From Komarekiella delphini-convector SJRDD-AB1 (GTDB lineage: Bacteria > Cyanobacteriota > Cyanobacteriia > Cyanobacteriales > Nostocaceae), in contig NZ_VJXY01000002.1 of NCBI RefSeq assembly GCF_014831675.1, forward strand, positions 186,001 to 250,000: a stretch of 64,000 nt of DNA, written 5' to 3'. Numbering within the stretch: the stretch's first letter is position 1; each line of letters starts with the position of its first letter. Positions 29,453 to 38,773 of this stretch are shown here, in pieces. Below the pieces are notes generated by a model. It did not search any database, was not told the origin of the DNA, and was given only the letters and a program-made list of their open reading frames with translations. A program made the translations under genes and the position numbers.

Positions 29453-30829
29453 TTAACGTAATGTGACGAATTCTTCTGCTGCTGAGGGATGGATACCAAC
29501 GGTAGCATCAAAGTCTTTTTTGGTTGCGCCCATTTTGACTGCGATCGCTACCCCTTGTATTATCTCAGCTGCACTTTCTCCAACCATGTGAGCGCCCAGT
29601 ACTTTATCGGTGTTGCTATCAACCACCAATTTCATCATTATTTTCTCTTGTTTCCCAGTCAAACTGTGGTACATGGGGCGGAAGCGAGTGCTATATATTT
29701 TTACAGCATCGCCAAGTTGTTCTCGTGCTTGCACTTCTGTCAACCCGACTGTAGCGGCTTCGGGTGTGGAAAATATGGCTGTTGGAACAGTTTCGTGACT
29801 GAATACGCGGCGGTTAGTTCCGAATTCGCTATCAGCAAAGGCGCGACCTTCACCAATGGCCACAGGAGTTAAATTTAAGCGATCAGTGACATCGCCCACG
29901 GCAAAGATATGCGGTTGACTAGTTTGACTATATTCATTGACTGCGATCGCATTCATGGTTTTATAGCCAGGCCCTTCGACGGAGCTAGGGACGACATCTA
30001 CTCCAGCATTTTCCAAACCTAGTCCATCTACATTGGGAATCCGACCAGTCGCTACTAAAAACACATCGGCAATTACTGGTTGTTGGTCTGCTTGAGATAA
30101 AGTCAGTTTCAACCCTTCCGGCACGCGTTCAACTGCTTTTACCACATTGTTCTTGATCAACTGAATTCCGTGGTTCGTCATACCTTCTTCAATTCCGGTA
30201 CGGATGTCCTCATCAAACCCCTTCAAAATTTTTTCACCTCTAGTAATCTGCGTCACCTGAGAACCCAAACCGCGCATGATACAAGCAAATTCCGTGCCGA
30301 TATAACCAGCGCCAATAATGACTATATGTTTCGGCTGTTCTTTGAGATGAAAAATTTCGTTAGAGGTAATTCCATATTCCATACCTGATAAATCTGGTTT
30401 CACAGGACGCCCGCCAACAGCAATTAAAATTTTGTCCGCTGTCACTTTGCGTCCATCAACTTCTACGGTATGAGGGTCTACCAGACTAGCGCGATTGGGA
30501 ATTAGTTCGACTCCTGCTTTTTCTAAAAAGCTTATGTGTAGCTGCGACAGTCGTCGAACTTCTCTATCTATAGATGTAATGAAATGTTCCCAGTCCAATT
30601 CTGCATTACCCACTTTCCAGCCATAACCTGCGGCATCATCGAATAATGCGGGAAAGTGAGAGCCATAGACCATGAGTTTTTTGGGAACACAACCACGAAT
30701 CACACAAGTACCGCCAACTAAGTCGTTTTCGGCGATCGCCACTTTAGCCCCGTAGCTAGCCGCTCGTTTGGAAGCTGCCAAACCCCCAGAACCAGCACCA
30801 ATTACAAACAGGTCGTAATCAAAAGTCAT
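29453..30829 (-). CDS. gor: Glutathione-disulfide reductase
   Basis: FAD-dependent disulfide reductase of 458 residues. The FAD loop is VIGAGSGGLAASKRAA at the N-terminus. The redox-active pair is in GGTCVIRGCVPKKL, and a second nucleotide loop is IGAGYIGTEFACIM. ATGRIPNVDGLG follows and the catalytic His-Glu pair is in GIHPSAAEEFVTLR. The CVIRGC pattern and absence of a lipoamide signature favour glutathione over dihydrolipoamide as substrate. It regenerates reduced glutathione in the cytoplasm. Length and motifs are normal. Confidence 0.92.
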   Translation of the reverse strand: MTFDYDLFVIGAGSGGLAASKRAASYGAKVAIAENDLVGGTCVIRGCVPKKLMVYGSHFPALFDDAAGYGWKVGNAELDWEHFITSIDREVRRLSQLHISFLEKAGVELIPNRASLVDPHTVEVDGRKVTADKILIAVGGRPVKPDLSGMEYGITSNEIFHLKEQPKHIVIIGAGYIGTEFACIMRGLGSQVTQITRGEKILKGFDEDIRTGIEEGMTNHGIQLIKNNVVKAVERVPEGLKLTLSQADQQPVIADVFLVATGRIPNVDGLGLENAGVDVVPSSVEGPGYKTMNAIAVNEYSQTSQPHIFAVGDVTDRLNLTPVAIGEGRAFADSEFGTNRRVFSHETVPTAIFSTPEAATVGLTEVQAREQLGDAVKIYSTRFRPMYHSLTGKQEKIMMKLVVDSNTDKVLGAHMVGESAAEIIQGVAIAVKMGATKKDFDATVGIHPSAAEEFVTLR

Positions 30830-30872
30830 AATTTATTTATCTCTATTAGCAACAAGTTGGTTCCTGGGAACT

Positions 30873-31016
30873 TATACCATTTCACGAAAAATCTGATGCG
30901 GATGTAGGTTGGGTTAAGGTACGAAACCCAACGCCTCAAAGTCTTGTAATTGTTGGGTTGAACTAAGTGAAACCCAACCTAAGCATCTGTTTCATTCTTT
31001 TCTGGAATTAGTATTA
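30873..31016. repeat. Interspersed repeat with nested inverted segments (copy A)
   Basis: Begins ATACCATTTCACGAAAAATC, contains GTAGGTTGGGTT...GAAACCCAAC units, and ends TTCTGGAATTAGTATTA. The same element occurs in inverse orientation at 51972-52088, upstream of the nifH-type gene. Copy A is slightly longer because the GGGTT...AACCC unit is doubled. Flanks resemble imperfect terminal inverted repeats (ATACCA / TGGTAT), so it is MITE-like. Confidence 0.75.
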
Positions 31017-31170
31017 CACAGAGAACTTAATTGAACTACAAAGGATATCCGCTGAATCCTTTGCAAATCCTGTCCTTGATTTAATCTAGCGTTAGCAGAT
31101 GCTCTCCTGTCAGTCGTGAATCTTACTTTTTGCTTTTACTTTAGTAGAGATAGTAGCTCAGAAATTCACA

Positions 31171-31305
31171 ATGAAGAAACGCAATCTCAGTGAACATTCA
31201 GTCAATAGCCAGAATACAAATCAAAGCAAGAACAGCTTAACACTTGTCATATTTCCGCTTCTAGTGTTGGGTGTAATTTGCACTCCATCTGTGTTTAAGA
31301 AATAA
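31171..31305 (+). CDS. Possible small membrane protein, 44 aa
   Basis: An ATG-started frame of 44 codons. A polar first half (MKKRNLSEHSVNSQ) is followed by a single hydrophobic segment (LTLVIFPLLVLGVICT). No strong ribosome-binding site is seen. It lies between gor and the FecR-domain gene. The composition, basic start plus one membrane helix, is credible for a small protein, but chance cannot be excluded. Confidence 0.3.
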   Translation: MKKRNLSEHSVNSQNTNQSKNSLTLVIFPLLVLGVICTPSVFKK

Positions 31306-31425
31306 AGTTTTAGTAGTAAAAGAAGCAGGCTCAGGCTGTCTCCTTGTCCTTTACAAAGAGAAATTAACTGATGAGGAGCTCTATTACAGACTACCTTAGC
31401 AGTTTTATATATTTGGAGAATCAGT

Positions 31426-32949
31426 TTAATTATTGATGGGTGGTGTGTTGTCAGTTGGTTTCTCGACGGGTGTGCTGTCAGTTGGTTTCTCAACGGGTGT
31501 GTTGTCAGTTGGCTTCTCGACGGGTGTATTGTCAGTTGGCTTCTCGACGGGTGTGTTGTCAGTGGGATTTTTAACAGGTGTATTGTCAGTTGGTTTCTCG
31601 ACGGGTGTGTTGTCGGTGGGATTTTTAGCGGGTGTATTGTCAGTTGGTTTCTCGACGGGTGTGTTGTCGGTGGGATTTTTAGCGGGTGTATTGTCAGTTG
31701 GTTTCTCAACGGGTGTGTTGTCAGTTGGCTTCTCGACGGGTGTATTGTCAGTTGGCTTCTCGACGGGTGTGTTGTCGGTGGGATTTTTAGCAGGTGTGTT
31801 GCCAGTTGGCTTTTCGACAGGTGTGTTGCCAGTTGGCTTTTCGACAGGTGTGTTGCCAGTTGGCTTTTCGACGGGTGTGTTATCGCTGGGATTTTTAGCA
31901 GGTGTGTTGCCAGTTGGCTTTTCGACAGGTGTGTTATTGGTGGGATTTTTAACGGGTGATGTGTTATTTTGTGAGTTTTGGTTTGTCGGATTTTCTGCTG
32001 AAGAGTTTTGAGGTGTTGTTGAAGTTCTACTAGAATCAACACCAACGTTATTTTTCGGAGTATTTACGTTGCCGTTACCATTTGTTGTGCTTTGCTGGTC
32101 AGTATTTGTCGAGGCTTGTCCTGTTTTCTCTGAGGAATTGGCTGAAGAATTGTTTGTGATAACGTCTTTACTGGGCGAGTTTGAAGGACTAGTAGTTAAC
32201 TGTACAAAAGAAGGATTTTCAATTACTCCCTCGCCTGTTATGGGTGGCTGTGCTTTTAAAGCCGCAGTAGTTTCGGCTTGAACACTAGTGATGGCAGGAT
32301 CAGGCGTAGATGTGGGATTTTGTCTATTCAAATCAAGTTCCCGAACTAGCTCGCTCGTTTCATAAAAATTTTTCAGATCAAAATCATATAAGCTTTGAAA
32401 TTTACCTTTAACTATAACTATCATCTGCCCTGCTTCCAGCACTTGAGTTTGAGAAGCTTCTTTATTAGAAACTTCAATGCCACTATTTGTCAGCGCACCC
32501 ACAATTGTGGTGTCTGTTTGTTGGTTGTGGCGCACAAATAATGCTGAACCACGAATCGCTGCTGCTGCACTCGGTGTTTGTATACGCGTTTGCCCTCTTC
32601 CAGGTGGGATGAGCAACAGTACAGTCCCGTTTGAGAGTCTAAAATCGCGAGTCTTTGGCAAAAATTGAAATACCGCTTGTTCTCCAATCCTTGCCAAAGA
32701 GCCATCATTGAAACGCAAGTCTGCTAGAGAAGCTCGACCAGTTGACAGCCCATCCCCAGGAATCATTGCATCTAATTTGCGTGCGGGACGCTTCTTTAGG
32801 TTATCTCTGGGTATCAGTTGCACTAAATTGCGGAGATTCTGAATCTCAGCTCTTGTCAGAGGAGTTATGGCACTTGCCCGATTTGACAAAGGCAGCACTA
32901 CAATTCCCCAAAAACCAATAATTAACAGTGGAAACGATTTATGAAACAT
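31426..32949 (-). CDS. Secreted FecR-domain protein with nonapeptide repeats
   Basis: A 507-residue exported protein. The signal peptide is residues 1-28 (cleavage after NRASA). A FecR domain lies at about 70-175, with LRFNDGSLARIGEQAVFQF, LLIPPGRGQTRIQTPSAAAAIRG and ALTNSGIEVSN. After a Ser/Asn/Thr linker the C-terminal 170 residues are about 19 copies of a nine-residue unit, NTPVEKPTD or NTPAKNPTD. FecR domains sense or scaffold in the periplasm; the Pro/Thr-rich repeat tail may be an extended spacer or a glycosylation region. It is divergent from an outer-membrane barrel candidate across 351 bases, which suggests a shared envelope role. Confidence 0.8.
   Translation of the reverse strand: MFHKSFPLLIIGFWGIVVLPLSNRASAITPLTRAEIQNLRNLVQLIPRDNLKKRPARKLDAMIPGDGLSTGRASLADLRFNDGSLARIGEQAVFQFLPKTRDFRLSNGTVLLLIPPGRGQTRIQTPSAAAAIRGSALFVRHNQQTDTTIVGALTNSGIEVSNKEASQTQVLEAGQMIVIVKGKFQSLYDFDLKNFYETSELVRELDLNRQNPTSTPDPAITSVQAETTAALKAQPPITGEGVIENPSFVQLTTSPSNSPSKDVITNNSSANSSEKTGQASTNTDQQSTTNGNGNVNTPKNNVGVDSSRTSTTPQNSSAENPTNQNSQNNTSPVKNPTNNTPVEKPTGNTPAKNPSDNTPVEKPTGNTPVEKPTGNTPVEKPTGNTPAKNPTDNTPVEKPTDNTPVEKPTDNTPVEKPTDNTPAKNPTDNTPVEKPTDNTPAKNPTDNTPVEKPTDNTPVKNPTDNTPVEKPTDNTPVEKPTDNTPVEKPTDSTPVEKPTDNTPPINN
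31434..31970 (-). repeat. 27-bp coding tandem repeat, about 19 units
   Basis: Encodes alternating EKPT and KNPT nonapeptides in the tail of the FecR-domain protein. Unit differences (VEK/AKN/VKN, D/G) define higher-order blocks, which suggests duplication of multi-unit segments. The array keeps all other frames largely open and so gives long artefactual ORFs on both strands. Confidence 0.85.
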
Positions 32950-33300
32950 AGTTTGTTTGGGAACTTATGAACTTCAACTGATACCAAACAAGTTAATCAT
33001 AGATTTTAATATTAAAGGTTCAAGCAGCTAATAACTGTTACAGCAAATTTTTTCGGGTAAATTTATCTGCATTTTAGTGTACATTTAATAGATAAAATAG
33101 ACAATAAATACACTATATTTAGTTTGTTTAAGTTTTTACTCGAAAATTGACATACTATGAAATAAAGTCTGGGACAAATTTCAAAGTTAATACTAAATAT
33201 CAACAGTTAAATGAGGAGTACCTTACAGATAATCCTTATCTAATTACCTAAACCACAGGGTGGGTATGCGTAACAAGAAGTTGTTGAGGAGCTGTATAAG

Positions 33301-34734
33301 GTGACTCACTGGCTAAATTTCAGTAAAGTCAGGCAGAAATTTTATTTTCTGAGTTGGAACTTCCAGTGCAACTTGTGGGTCTACATCTGCCAGATGCGAT
33401 CAACACCTTCAAAGATGCAAATGAAGATCTGGAAAAGTTTGTTTTTTTGGATTTTGTTAGCATTCAGTGGTGGAAGCTGTTATTGCATTAAAGTAGATGC
33501 GGCAGAATCAGCAAATACAAATATATGGCGTCATCACAATAATTTTGCACCGAAAATAACATCTTTCGCTAGCAAACAAAATCATCAGCAATGCCAGCAG
33601 TTAGAGCAAGAAGCAATTAACTCTTTTTGCAAGCAGTCTAGTGAGTCACAGAGTTTACGCTCTCAGATTCCGTCAAATCTGACACAGCAAACACCACCAA
33701 CAACTGAGCAAACTCCAGCACCAACAGAAAATTCTAGAGGTAATCAAGAGCAGGATGACCTGCCACAGCTAGAAGTACAGCCAAGCAACTTCCCTGCTTC
33801 TTCTGACTCAATAGAGCAACTATTAAATGCTCCTGAGATTAATGAGTCTGAAAGACTAGAGAAACTCTGGCAACTGTTGCAAGAGCAAAAACAGCCACCT
33901 CTTGAGTCTGATAGCGATCGCGAATTAGGACTAAGGCTACGACCACGACCCCTAGAACAGCTGCCACCACCAACAGAACAGCCTTTAGCTCAGTTTAAAC
34001 CTATAGGCTACCTACAAGCTCGTGTTGGCTACTTTCAGACAAGTAATATTTTTTCCTCCAATGATCCTCCAATTGAAGATGGTTTGATTTTTTCTGGACT
34101 AAGACTAGCCTCTGCATATTTCCCTTTGGGATCTAAGACTTATTTAAACGGGTCAATTGATGGCAACCTAATTCGTTACATAGATCAATCACAATACAAT
34201 TACAACCAAGTAAGATTTAATGTCAGTCTTTACCAGCAGCTATCGCAGCGAATGTACGGAAGAGTGAGTTGGAGTAATCAACAGTTATTTTATGCCAACA
34301 ACAGCGATCGCTTAGATAGTTTTAAAGCTGGCGATCGCTTCTTAGGTGAGAATTCCTTGCAACTGTCTTTGGGACGGCGAGATCCTCTAACTTCAAGATT
34401 GACGTTAGATAGCTTCTACGAATTGAGTGTGAATTTTGCTGACCCCGAAAGCAGAAATCGCGTGATCAATTCCTTTTGGATTTCTTTAAATTACTACTTG
34501 CAAAAACCGCTTCAGGTTGGTCTGGATTACCAATTTAGCTACTCTGACTTTACGCAGCGCGAGCGAGAAGATCAATTTCATCGGCTATTTGGGCATTTGA
34601 ATTATCAAATCTCCAACTCCATAAATATGAATGTACAGGCTGGAGTTACATTAGGTAGTTCTACCGCTCAAAACATTGATTTTGATGGCTGGTTCTTTAG
34701 TGTCAATTACAATTTGGAATTGGGTCAGTTTTAA
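33301..34734 (+). CDS. Putative outer-membrane beta-barrel protein
   Basis: A 477-residue protein. A hydrophobic export segment (SLFFWILLAFSGGSCYCI) lies at about residues 44-62. A Gln/Pro-rich linker is followed by a C-terminal half, from about 235, of alternating amphipathic strands such as YLQARVGYFQTSN and LQVGLDYQFSYSDF. The last strand ends YNLELGQF; a terminal Phe is the usual outer-membrane insertion signal. The GTG at 33301 has a GAGGAG sequence nine bases upstream, but it would place about 40 residues ahead of the signal; ATGs at 33394 and 33421 are alternative starts. It diverges from the FecR-domain gene. The function is unknown. Confidence 0.7.
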   Translation: MTHWLNFSKVRQKFYFLSWNFQCNLWVYICQMRSTPSKMQMKIWKSLFFWILLAFSGGSCYCIKVDAAESANTNIWRHHNNFAPKITSFASKQNHQQCQQLEQEAINSFCKQSSESQSLRSQIPSNLTQQTPPTTEQTPAPTENSRGNQEQDDLPQLEVQPSNFPASSDSIEQLLNAPEINESERLEKLWQLLQEQKQPPLESDSDRELGLRLRPRPLEQLPPPTEQPLAQFKPIGYLQARVGYFQTSNIFSSNDPPIEDGLIFSGLRLASAYFPLGSKTYLNGSIDGNLIRYIDQSQYNYNQVRFNVSLYQQLSQRMYGRVSWSNQQLFYANNSDRLDSFKAGDRFLGENSLQLSLGRRDPLTSRLTLDSFYELSVNFADPESRNRVINSFWISLNYYLQKPLQVGLDYQFSYSDFTQREREDQFHRLFGHLNYQISNSINMNVQAGVTLGSSTAQNIDFDGWFFSVNYNLELGQF

Positions 34735-34780
34735 ATTTGTCATTGGTCATTTTTTCTTGCTCTTTGATGATTACAAATGA

Positions 34781-35599
34781 CTACATATAACTAATCCAAT
34801 CACTCCAGCTACCAGCATAAAGTTTACCCTTACTTATGCCGGCTAGTTCCAAAGAAAGTAAATTCACACAAGCGGTTACACCAGAACCGCAATAAACTAA
34901 AATTTCCTCGGCTGTTTCTATTTCCTCCCATCGACGGCGTTGCTCTGATTGAGGAAGTAAGTAACCGGAGTCTGTAATTTCTTGCCAGGGATAGTTAACT
35001 GCGCCGGGAATATGACCGGCTATTTTATCAATTGGCTCTCGTTCGCCTCGATAGCGATCGCTCTCTCTTGAGTCTATCAACACTACCTCTGGACTATCTT
35101 TCCGATTTTTCACCGCTATAATATCTACTACCCTGTCTATTTGTACTTGAGCTACGAATGTACCCATTTTGGGGCTAGGAAGGACATCTGTGATGGGATA
35201 TCCGGCTTTTTGCCATCCAGCAAAGCCTCCATCCAGTACAGCTACTTGCTCATGTCCTAGATAGCGTAACAGCCACCACAGACGAGCGGCAAAGGCAAAG
35301 CGCGAATCATCATAAGCTACAACTAAAGTTTCTGGGGAATTTACTCCAATCGCCGATAATTTGTTAGCTATATCATTGGGATTAGGTAAAGGATGTCTCC
35401 CGCCATGCTGACCTACAGGACTGGAAAGATCTTGATTCAAATCGAGGTAATAGGAATTCTTTATATGGCTCGCTTGGTACTGTTGTCGTCCTAATTGTGG
35501 ATCGGCTAGAGAAAAGCGACAATCTACAATGATGACTTGCGGATCTTCAAGATGTTCAAACAGCCACGTTGGCGAAACAACAAATTGGATATTTGTCAT
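34781..35599 (-). CDS. Sulfurtransferase (two-domain rhodanese, mercaptopyruvate type)
   Basis: Tandem rhodanese of 272 residues with an inactive N-terminal domain and a catalytic C-terminal domain. The active loop is CGSGVTAC, with Cys in VYCGSGVTA. CGSGVT is the pattern of 3-mercaptopyruvate sulfurtransferases; thiosulfate sulfurtransferases have CRKGVT. Family signatures include GHIPGAVNYPWQEI and DGGFAGWQKAGYP. It moves sulfane sulfur to cyanide or thiol acceptors. It is divergent from the MnmD-like gene, which acts on thiolated tRNA, though a functional link is only speculation. Confidence 0.9.
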   Translation of the reverse strand: MTNIQFVVSPTWLFEHLEDPQVIIVDCRFSLADPQLGRQQYQASHIKNSYYLDLNQDLSSPVGQHGGRHPLPNPNDIANKLSAIGVNSPETLVVAYDDSRFAFAARLWWLLRYLGHEQVAVLDGGFAGWQKAGYPITDVLPSPKMGTFVAQVQIDRVVDIIAVKNRKDSPEVVLIDSRESDRYRGEREPIDKIAGHIPGAVNYPWQEITDSGYLLPQSEQRRRWEEIETAEEILVYCGSGVTACVNLLSLELAGISKGKLYAGSWSDWISYM

Positions 35600-35710
35600 A
35601 AAACCTTGCGATAGTATTTGGAAACCCAGTAGCTTTAGCCCTGGTAGGGAAAATTAACGGGTACTTTAGCCTTGGGTCAGTGAATTGTTATTATCAGTTT
35701 TATTTGTCAA

Positions 35711-36661
35711 ATGTCAGACTTGGAAAATAATTTCACACCTAAGCTCACAGCTGATGGTTCATTCACCTTTACCTCCAATGAGTTTGGCGAATCTTTTCAC
35801 AGCCATTATGGAGCTAAGCAGGAGAGTTTTTTCAAGTTTGTAGTTCCCACTCAACTATCTACAGCTGCACATAAACCTGTATTACGGCTATTCGACGTTT
35901 GTTATGGTCTAGGATACAATACAGCGGCGGCTTTACAGACTATTTGGGCAATTAATCCTAATTGCTGTGTTGAAGTAATTGGTTTAGAACTGAATCCGTC
36001 TGTGCCAAAAGCTGCGATCGCTCATAATTTGTTCGATAATTGGAACTGCAATCATACCGGCATTTTGACCCAATTAGCTTTTGAGCATCAAGTGCAAACA
36101 CCTTGCTTGAAAGCAACACTACTAATTGGCGATGCTAGAAGCTCGATTGCATTGGTACGTCAGTCAGATTTCCAAGCAGATGCGATTTTTCTCGATCCGT
36201 TTTCACCACCTCAATGTCCTCAATTATGGACAGTTGAATTTATTCAACAACTGTCATTGTGTTTACATGAAGACGGTTTCCTAGCCACTTATTCTTGTGC
36301 TGCTGCTGTACGAACAGCATTATTGGCAGCTGGCTTGGTAATAGCTTCTACTTTGCCAGTGGGAAGGCGATCGCCCGGTACAGTAGCAGCCCATAATAGA
36401 GCAACAGGAGAAGCATTGGATTTCCCCTCTGCTCCTTTGCCTGTCTCCCCCTCCTCTTACCCACTCTCTCAGGCAGAAAAAGAACATTTGCTAACTCGCG
36501 CTGCAATTCCCTACCGCGATCCCAAATTGAGCGATTCTGCTGAACTCATAGCAATGCGTCGACAACAAGAGCAACAAGCCTCATCCTTGGAACCTACCTC
36601 TCGTTGGCGAAAAAGGTGGCTATTGGGAATTGAAGGTACTGATACAAGCACTAGTTCATAA
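35711..36661 (+). CDS. MnmD-like tRNA (5-methylaminomethyl-2-thiouridine) methyltransferase
   Basis: A 316-residue SAM-dependent methyltransferase related to the N-terminal domain of MnmC. It starts with TADGSFTFTSNEFGESFHSHYGA, typical of the family. The SAM loop is DVCYGLGYNTAAAL, and IFLDPFSPPQCPQLWTVEFI matches the MnmC DPFAPxxNPxMW segment. The protein lacks the FAD-dependent C-terminal domain of bifunctional MnmC, as expected for the MnmD type. It would complete the mnm5s2U34 modification. The C-terminal 90 residues contain a Ser/Pro-rich insertion before a conserved helical tail. Confidence 0.85.
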   Translation: MSDLENNFTPKLTADGSFTFTSNEFGESFHSHYGAKQESFFKFVVPTQLSTAAHKPVLRLFDVCYGLGYNTAAALQTIWAINPNCCVEVIGLELNPSVPKAAIAHNLFDNWNCNHTGILTQLAFEHQVQTPCLKATLLIGDARSSIALVRQSDFQADAIFLDPFSPPQCPQLWTVEFIQQLSLCLHEDGFLATYSCAAAVRTALLAAGLVIASTLPVGRRSPGTVAAHNRATGEALDFPSAPLPVSPSSYPLSQAEKEHLLTRAAIPYRDPKLSDSAELIAMRRQQEQQASSLEPTSRWRKRWLLGIEGTDTSTSS

Positions 36662-37422
36662 TAATATCTGGTAAACAATCCTAAGTTACGTATAATAATT
36701 TACGAAAATTTTGATTTGTGTTTCTTAACTGGTTAAGCAATGAGTTTTGATAACCTAAATCAATTAGATTGCTAATAAGTAGCCAAAAATACACATTTGT
36801 TAGTTGTATTTACTAGGTTTCATTGTTAGCTAAGGAAAAACACTTATACATTTATATAATCACTATAAAAACTTTAAATTTAAACCCCAATACTTTGATA
36901 TGGACTAAGCAATTAAAAGATTTTTTAGCACTGCTATATTAATCGATATCCGTAAAAAACCTGATTTAACATTTGCGCGGATTTATCATACTGGAATTTA
37001 TAGCCGAAAAATTAGACAGCAATATTCCCCTGGTTCTTGTAACATAAAAAACATGCTGTGAATGCCTCGGTTGAGCAGTTTGATCAGCTCTCAGACTTAT
37101 AAATTGCACATTCTATTGTGTACCCCTTTGGGGAAGCAAGCGACAAAGCAGCGTCGGTTACAAGAGAAGGTTGGCAAGAGCAGAGTCGGCGATACTCCGC
37201 CTCCGGTCAAGTTTTACTCTGAACTGGAGGATTTTTAACCGTAACTAACGGAAACATCTCTAGTTCAGCTTTTGAGAACCATAACGCATAATTATGTATA
37301 TTAAAGAGTAAAAGTTATGATATGTGACCCTTATAAAAATACTGGCTTAAATATAGTCAAAAGCTAAACTTTTTTTTGAAATTTGACGCTGTTAACTTTT
37401 TCAATAAAATTGCAGTGCCTTT
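36662..37422. other. AT-rich spacer with a short repeat
   Basis: About 760 bases without a gene. The first 400 are AT-rich. At about 37115-37220 there is a GC-richer patch (CTTTGGGGAAGCAAGCGACAAAG and CGGCGATACTCCGCCTCCGG) of the style of the other interspersed repeats. The last 150 bases should contain the promoter of the HD-GYP gene. Confidence 0.5.
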
Positions 37423-38655
37423 ATGATTCAATGGAAATCCAACCATACAGGCTCTACCGAACAAATTATTAGTGGGTCGAACCCTCTAAGTAAAGTAAAG
37501 AGTATCGGTTCAAGTCACGCCGTAGAATTGCAAAATGTAGAGGGTTATTCCTTGGGCTTATCTAAAGAAGACCTTATGCTTGAAGATACCCAAGCAGTGT
37601 CTTCTTGGATAAAGGCTGATGTTAATGGTGGTGATGATTCATTGGTATCTAGAATCCTACAAACCAAAGGTTCTAAATTGAATGGCTTTGACTCAGAGCC
37701 ACCCAAGGTTTTAGTGGTTGATGACCATGCTGCTAGTCGCATGACTGCTGTTGCCCTTTTAGCTATGGAAGGGTACGAAGTAATTGAGGCAGACAGTGGT
37801 TTCATTGTTGTAGAATTAGTGACGCAAAAACAACCGGATCTAATTTTGCTGGATGTGATGATGCCGGGGATGGATGGATTTGAAGTGTGCCAGTTGCTCA
37901 AGCAGGATGAGCAGACTAGGCTAATACCAGTAATTTTTGTTACAGCCTTGAATGATAGGCGATCGCGCATCCGGGGAATTGAAGTCGGAGCGGATGATTT
38001 TCTGACCAAGCCCTTTGACCGTGTGGAATTAGCAGCGCGTGTTAAATCCTTAGTGCGGCAGAAGCGTTTGAATGAAGACTTAGATCATGCCGAACAAGTA
38101 CTGTTTTCTATTGCCATGTCGATTGAAAGTCGCGATCCTAATACGGGCGACCACTGCGAACGACTGGTCAAACTGGGACAAGCATTTGGGGAATACCTCA
38201 ATCTTTCACGCTACCAAATTCGGGATTTGATGTGGGGTGGTTATCTCCACGATATCGGTAAAGTGGGTATTCCCGACGCGGTGTTGCTGAAAAAAGGCAA
38301 ACTCACCCCCGAAGATTGGAAAATTATGAGACAGCATGTTTTGATTGGGGAAAAAATCTGCCAACCACTACGCAGTATGCGGGGTGTAATTCCAATCATT
38401 CGCCATCACCATGAGCGCTGGGATGGCTCAGGCTACCCCGATAGACTTAAGGAAGATAACATTCCTTTTTTGGCGCAAGTGTTTCAGTTAATTGATATTT
38501 ACGATGCCTTAACCAGCGAACGACCTTACAAGAGAGCTTTTACTTCAGAAGAAGCGCTTTTAGTGATGCAAGAAGAAACTGATTCTGGTTGGCGTAATCC
38601 CAAACTAATGCAGCAGTTTACAGAGTTTATTAACTCTTTTGAGGATAGAGAGTAG
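37423..38655 (+). CDS. Response regulator with HD-GYP domain (putative cyclic-di-GMP phosphodiesterase)
   Basis: A 410-residue protein. An unassigned N-terminal 90 residues precede a receiver domain at about 93-210 (VLVVDDHAASR, phosphoacceptor Asp in ILLDVMMPGMDG, Lys in LTKPFD). An HD-GYP domain then covers about 225-400. Its metal and signature motifs are DHCERLVKLG, YLHDIGKVGIPD and HHHERWDGSGYP. The module order is that of RpfG-type regulators, which hydrolyse cyclic-di-GMP under control of a sensor kinase. No kinase is adjacent. Activity is inferred from the intact motifs. Confidence 0.92.
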   Translation: MIQWKSNHTGSTEQIISGSNPLSKVKSIGSSHAVELQNVEGYSLGLSKEDLMLEDTQAVSSWIKADVNGGDDSLVSRILQTKGSKLNGFDSEPPKVLVVDDHAASRMTAVALLAMEGYEVIEADSGFIVVELVTQKQPDLILLDVMMPGMDGFEVCQLLKQDEQTRLIPVIFVTALNDRRSRIRGIEVGADDFLTKPFDRVELAARVKSLVRQKRLNEDLDHAEQVLFSIAMSIESRDPNTGDHCERLVKLGQAFGEYLNLSRYQIRDLMWGGYLHDIGKVGIPDAVLLKKGKLTPEDWKIMRQHVLIGEKICQPLRSMRGVIPIIRHHHERWDGSGYPDRLKEDNIPFLAQVFQLIDIYDALTSERPYKRAFTSEEALLVMQEETDSGWRNPKLMQQFTEFINSFEDRE

Positions 38656-38773
38656 TCAGTAATCAGGAGTCTTTGATATTTCTGTCTTCGACAATTAGCT
38701 GGTATGATTTGAGCCTAAATCTCAAAGCACCAACAGTATTTATCACAGTTTTATTGATAGCTGATAGCTAATT

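Noticed and set aside
31221-32045. 274-codon minus-strand ORF and 192-codon plus-strand ORF
   Set aside because: They are frame shadows of the nonapeptide repeat in the FecR-domain gene, with low-complexity Thr/Pro/His or Val/Gly/Leu sequence and no domain.
37545-38009. 154-codon minus-strand ORF
   Set aside because: It is antisense to the receiver domain of the HD-GYP response regulator and is low in complexity.
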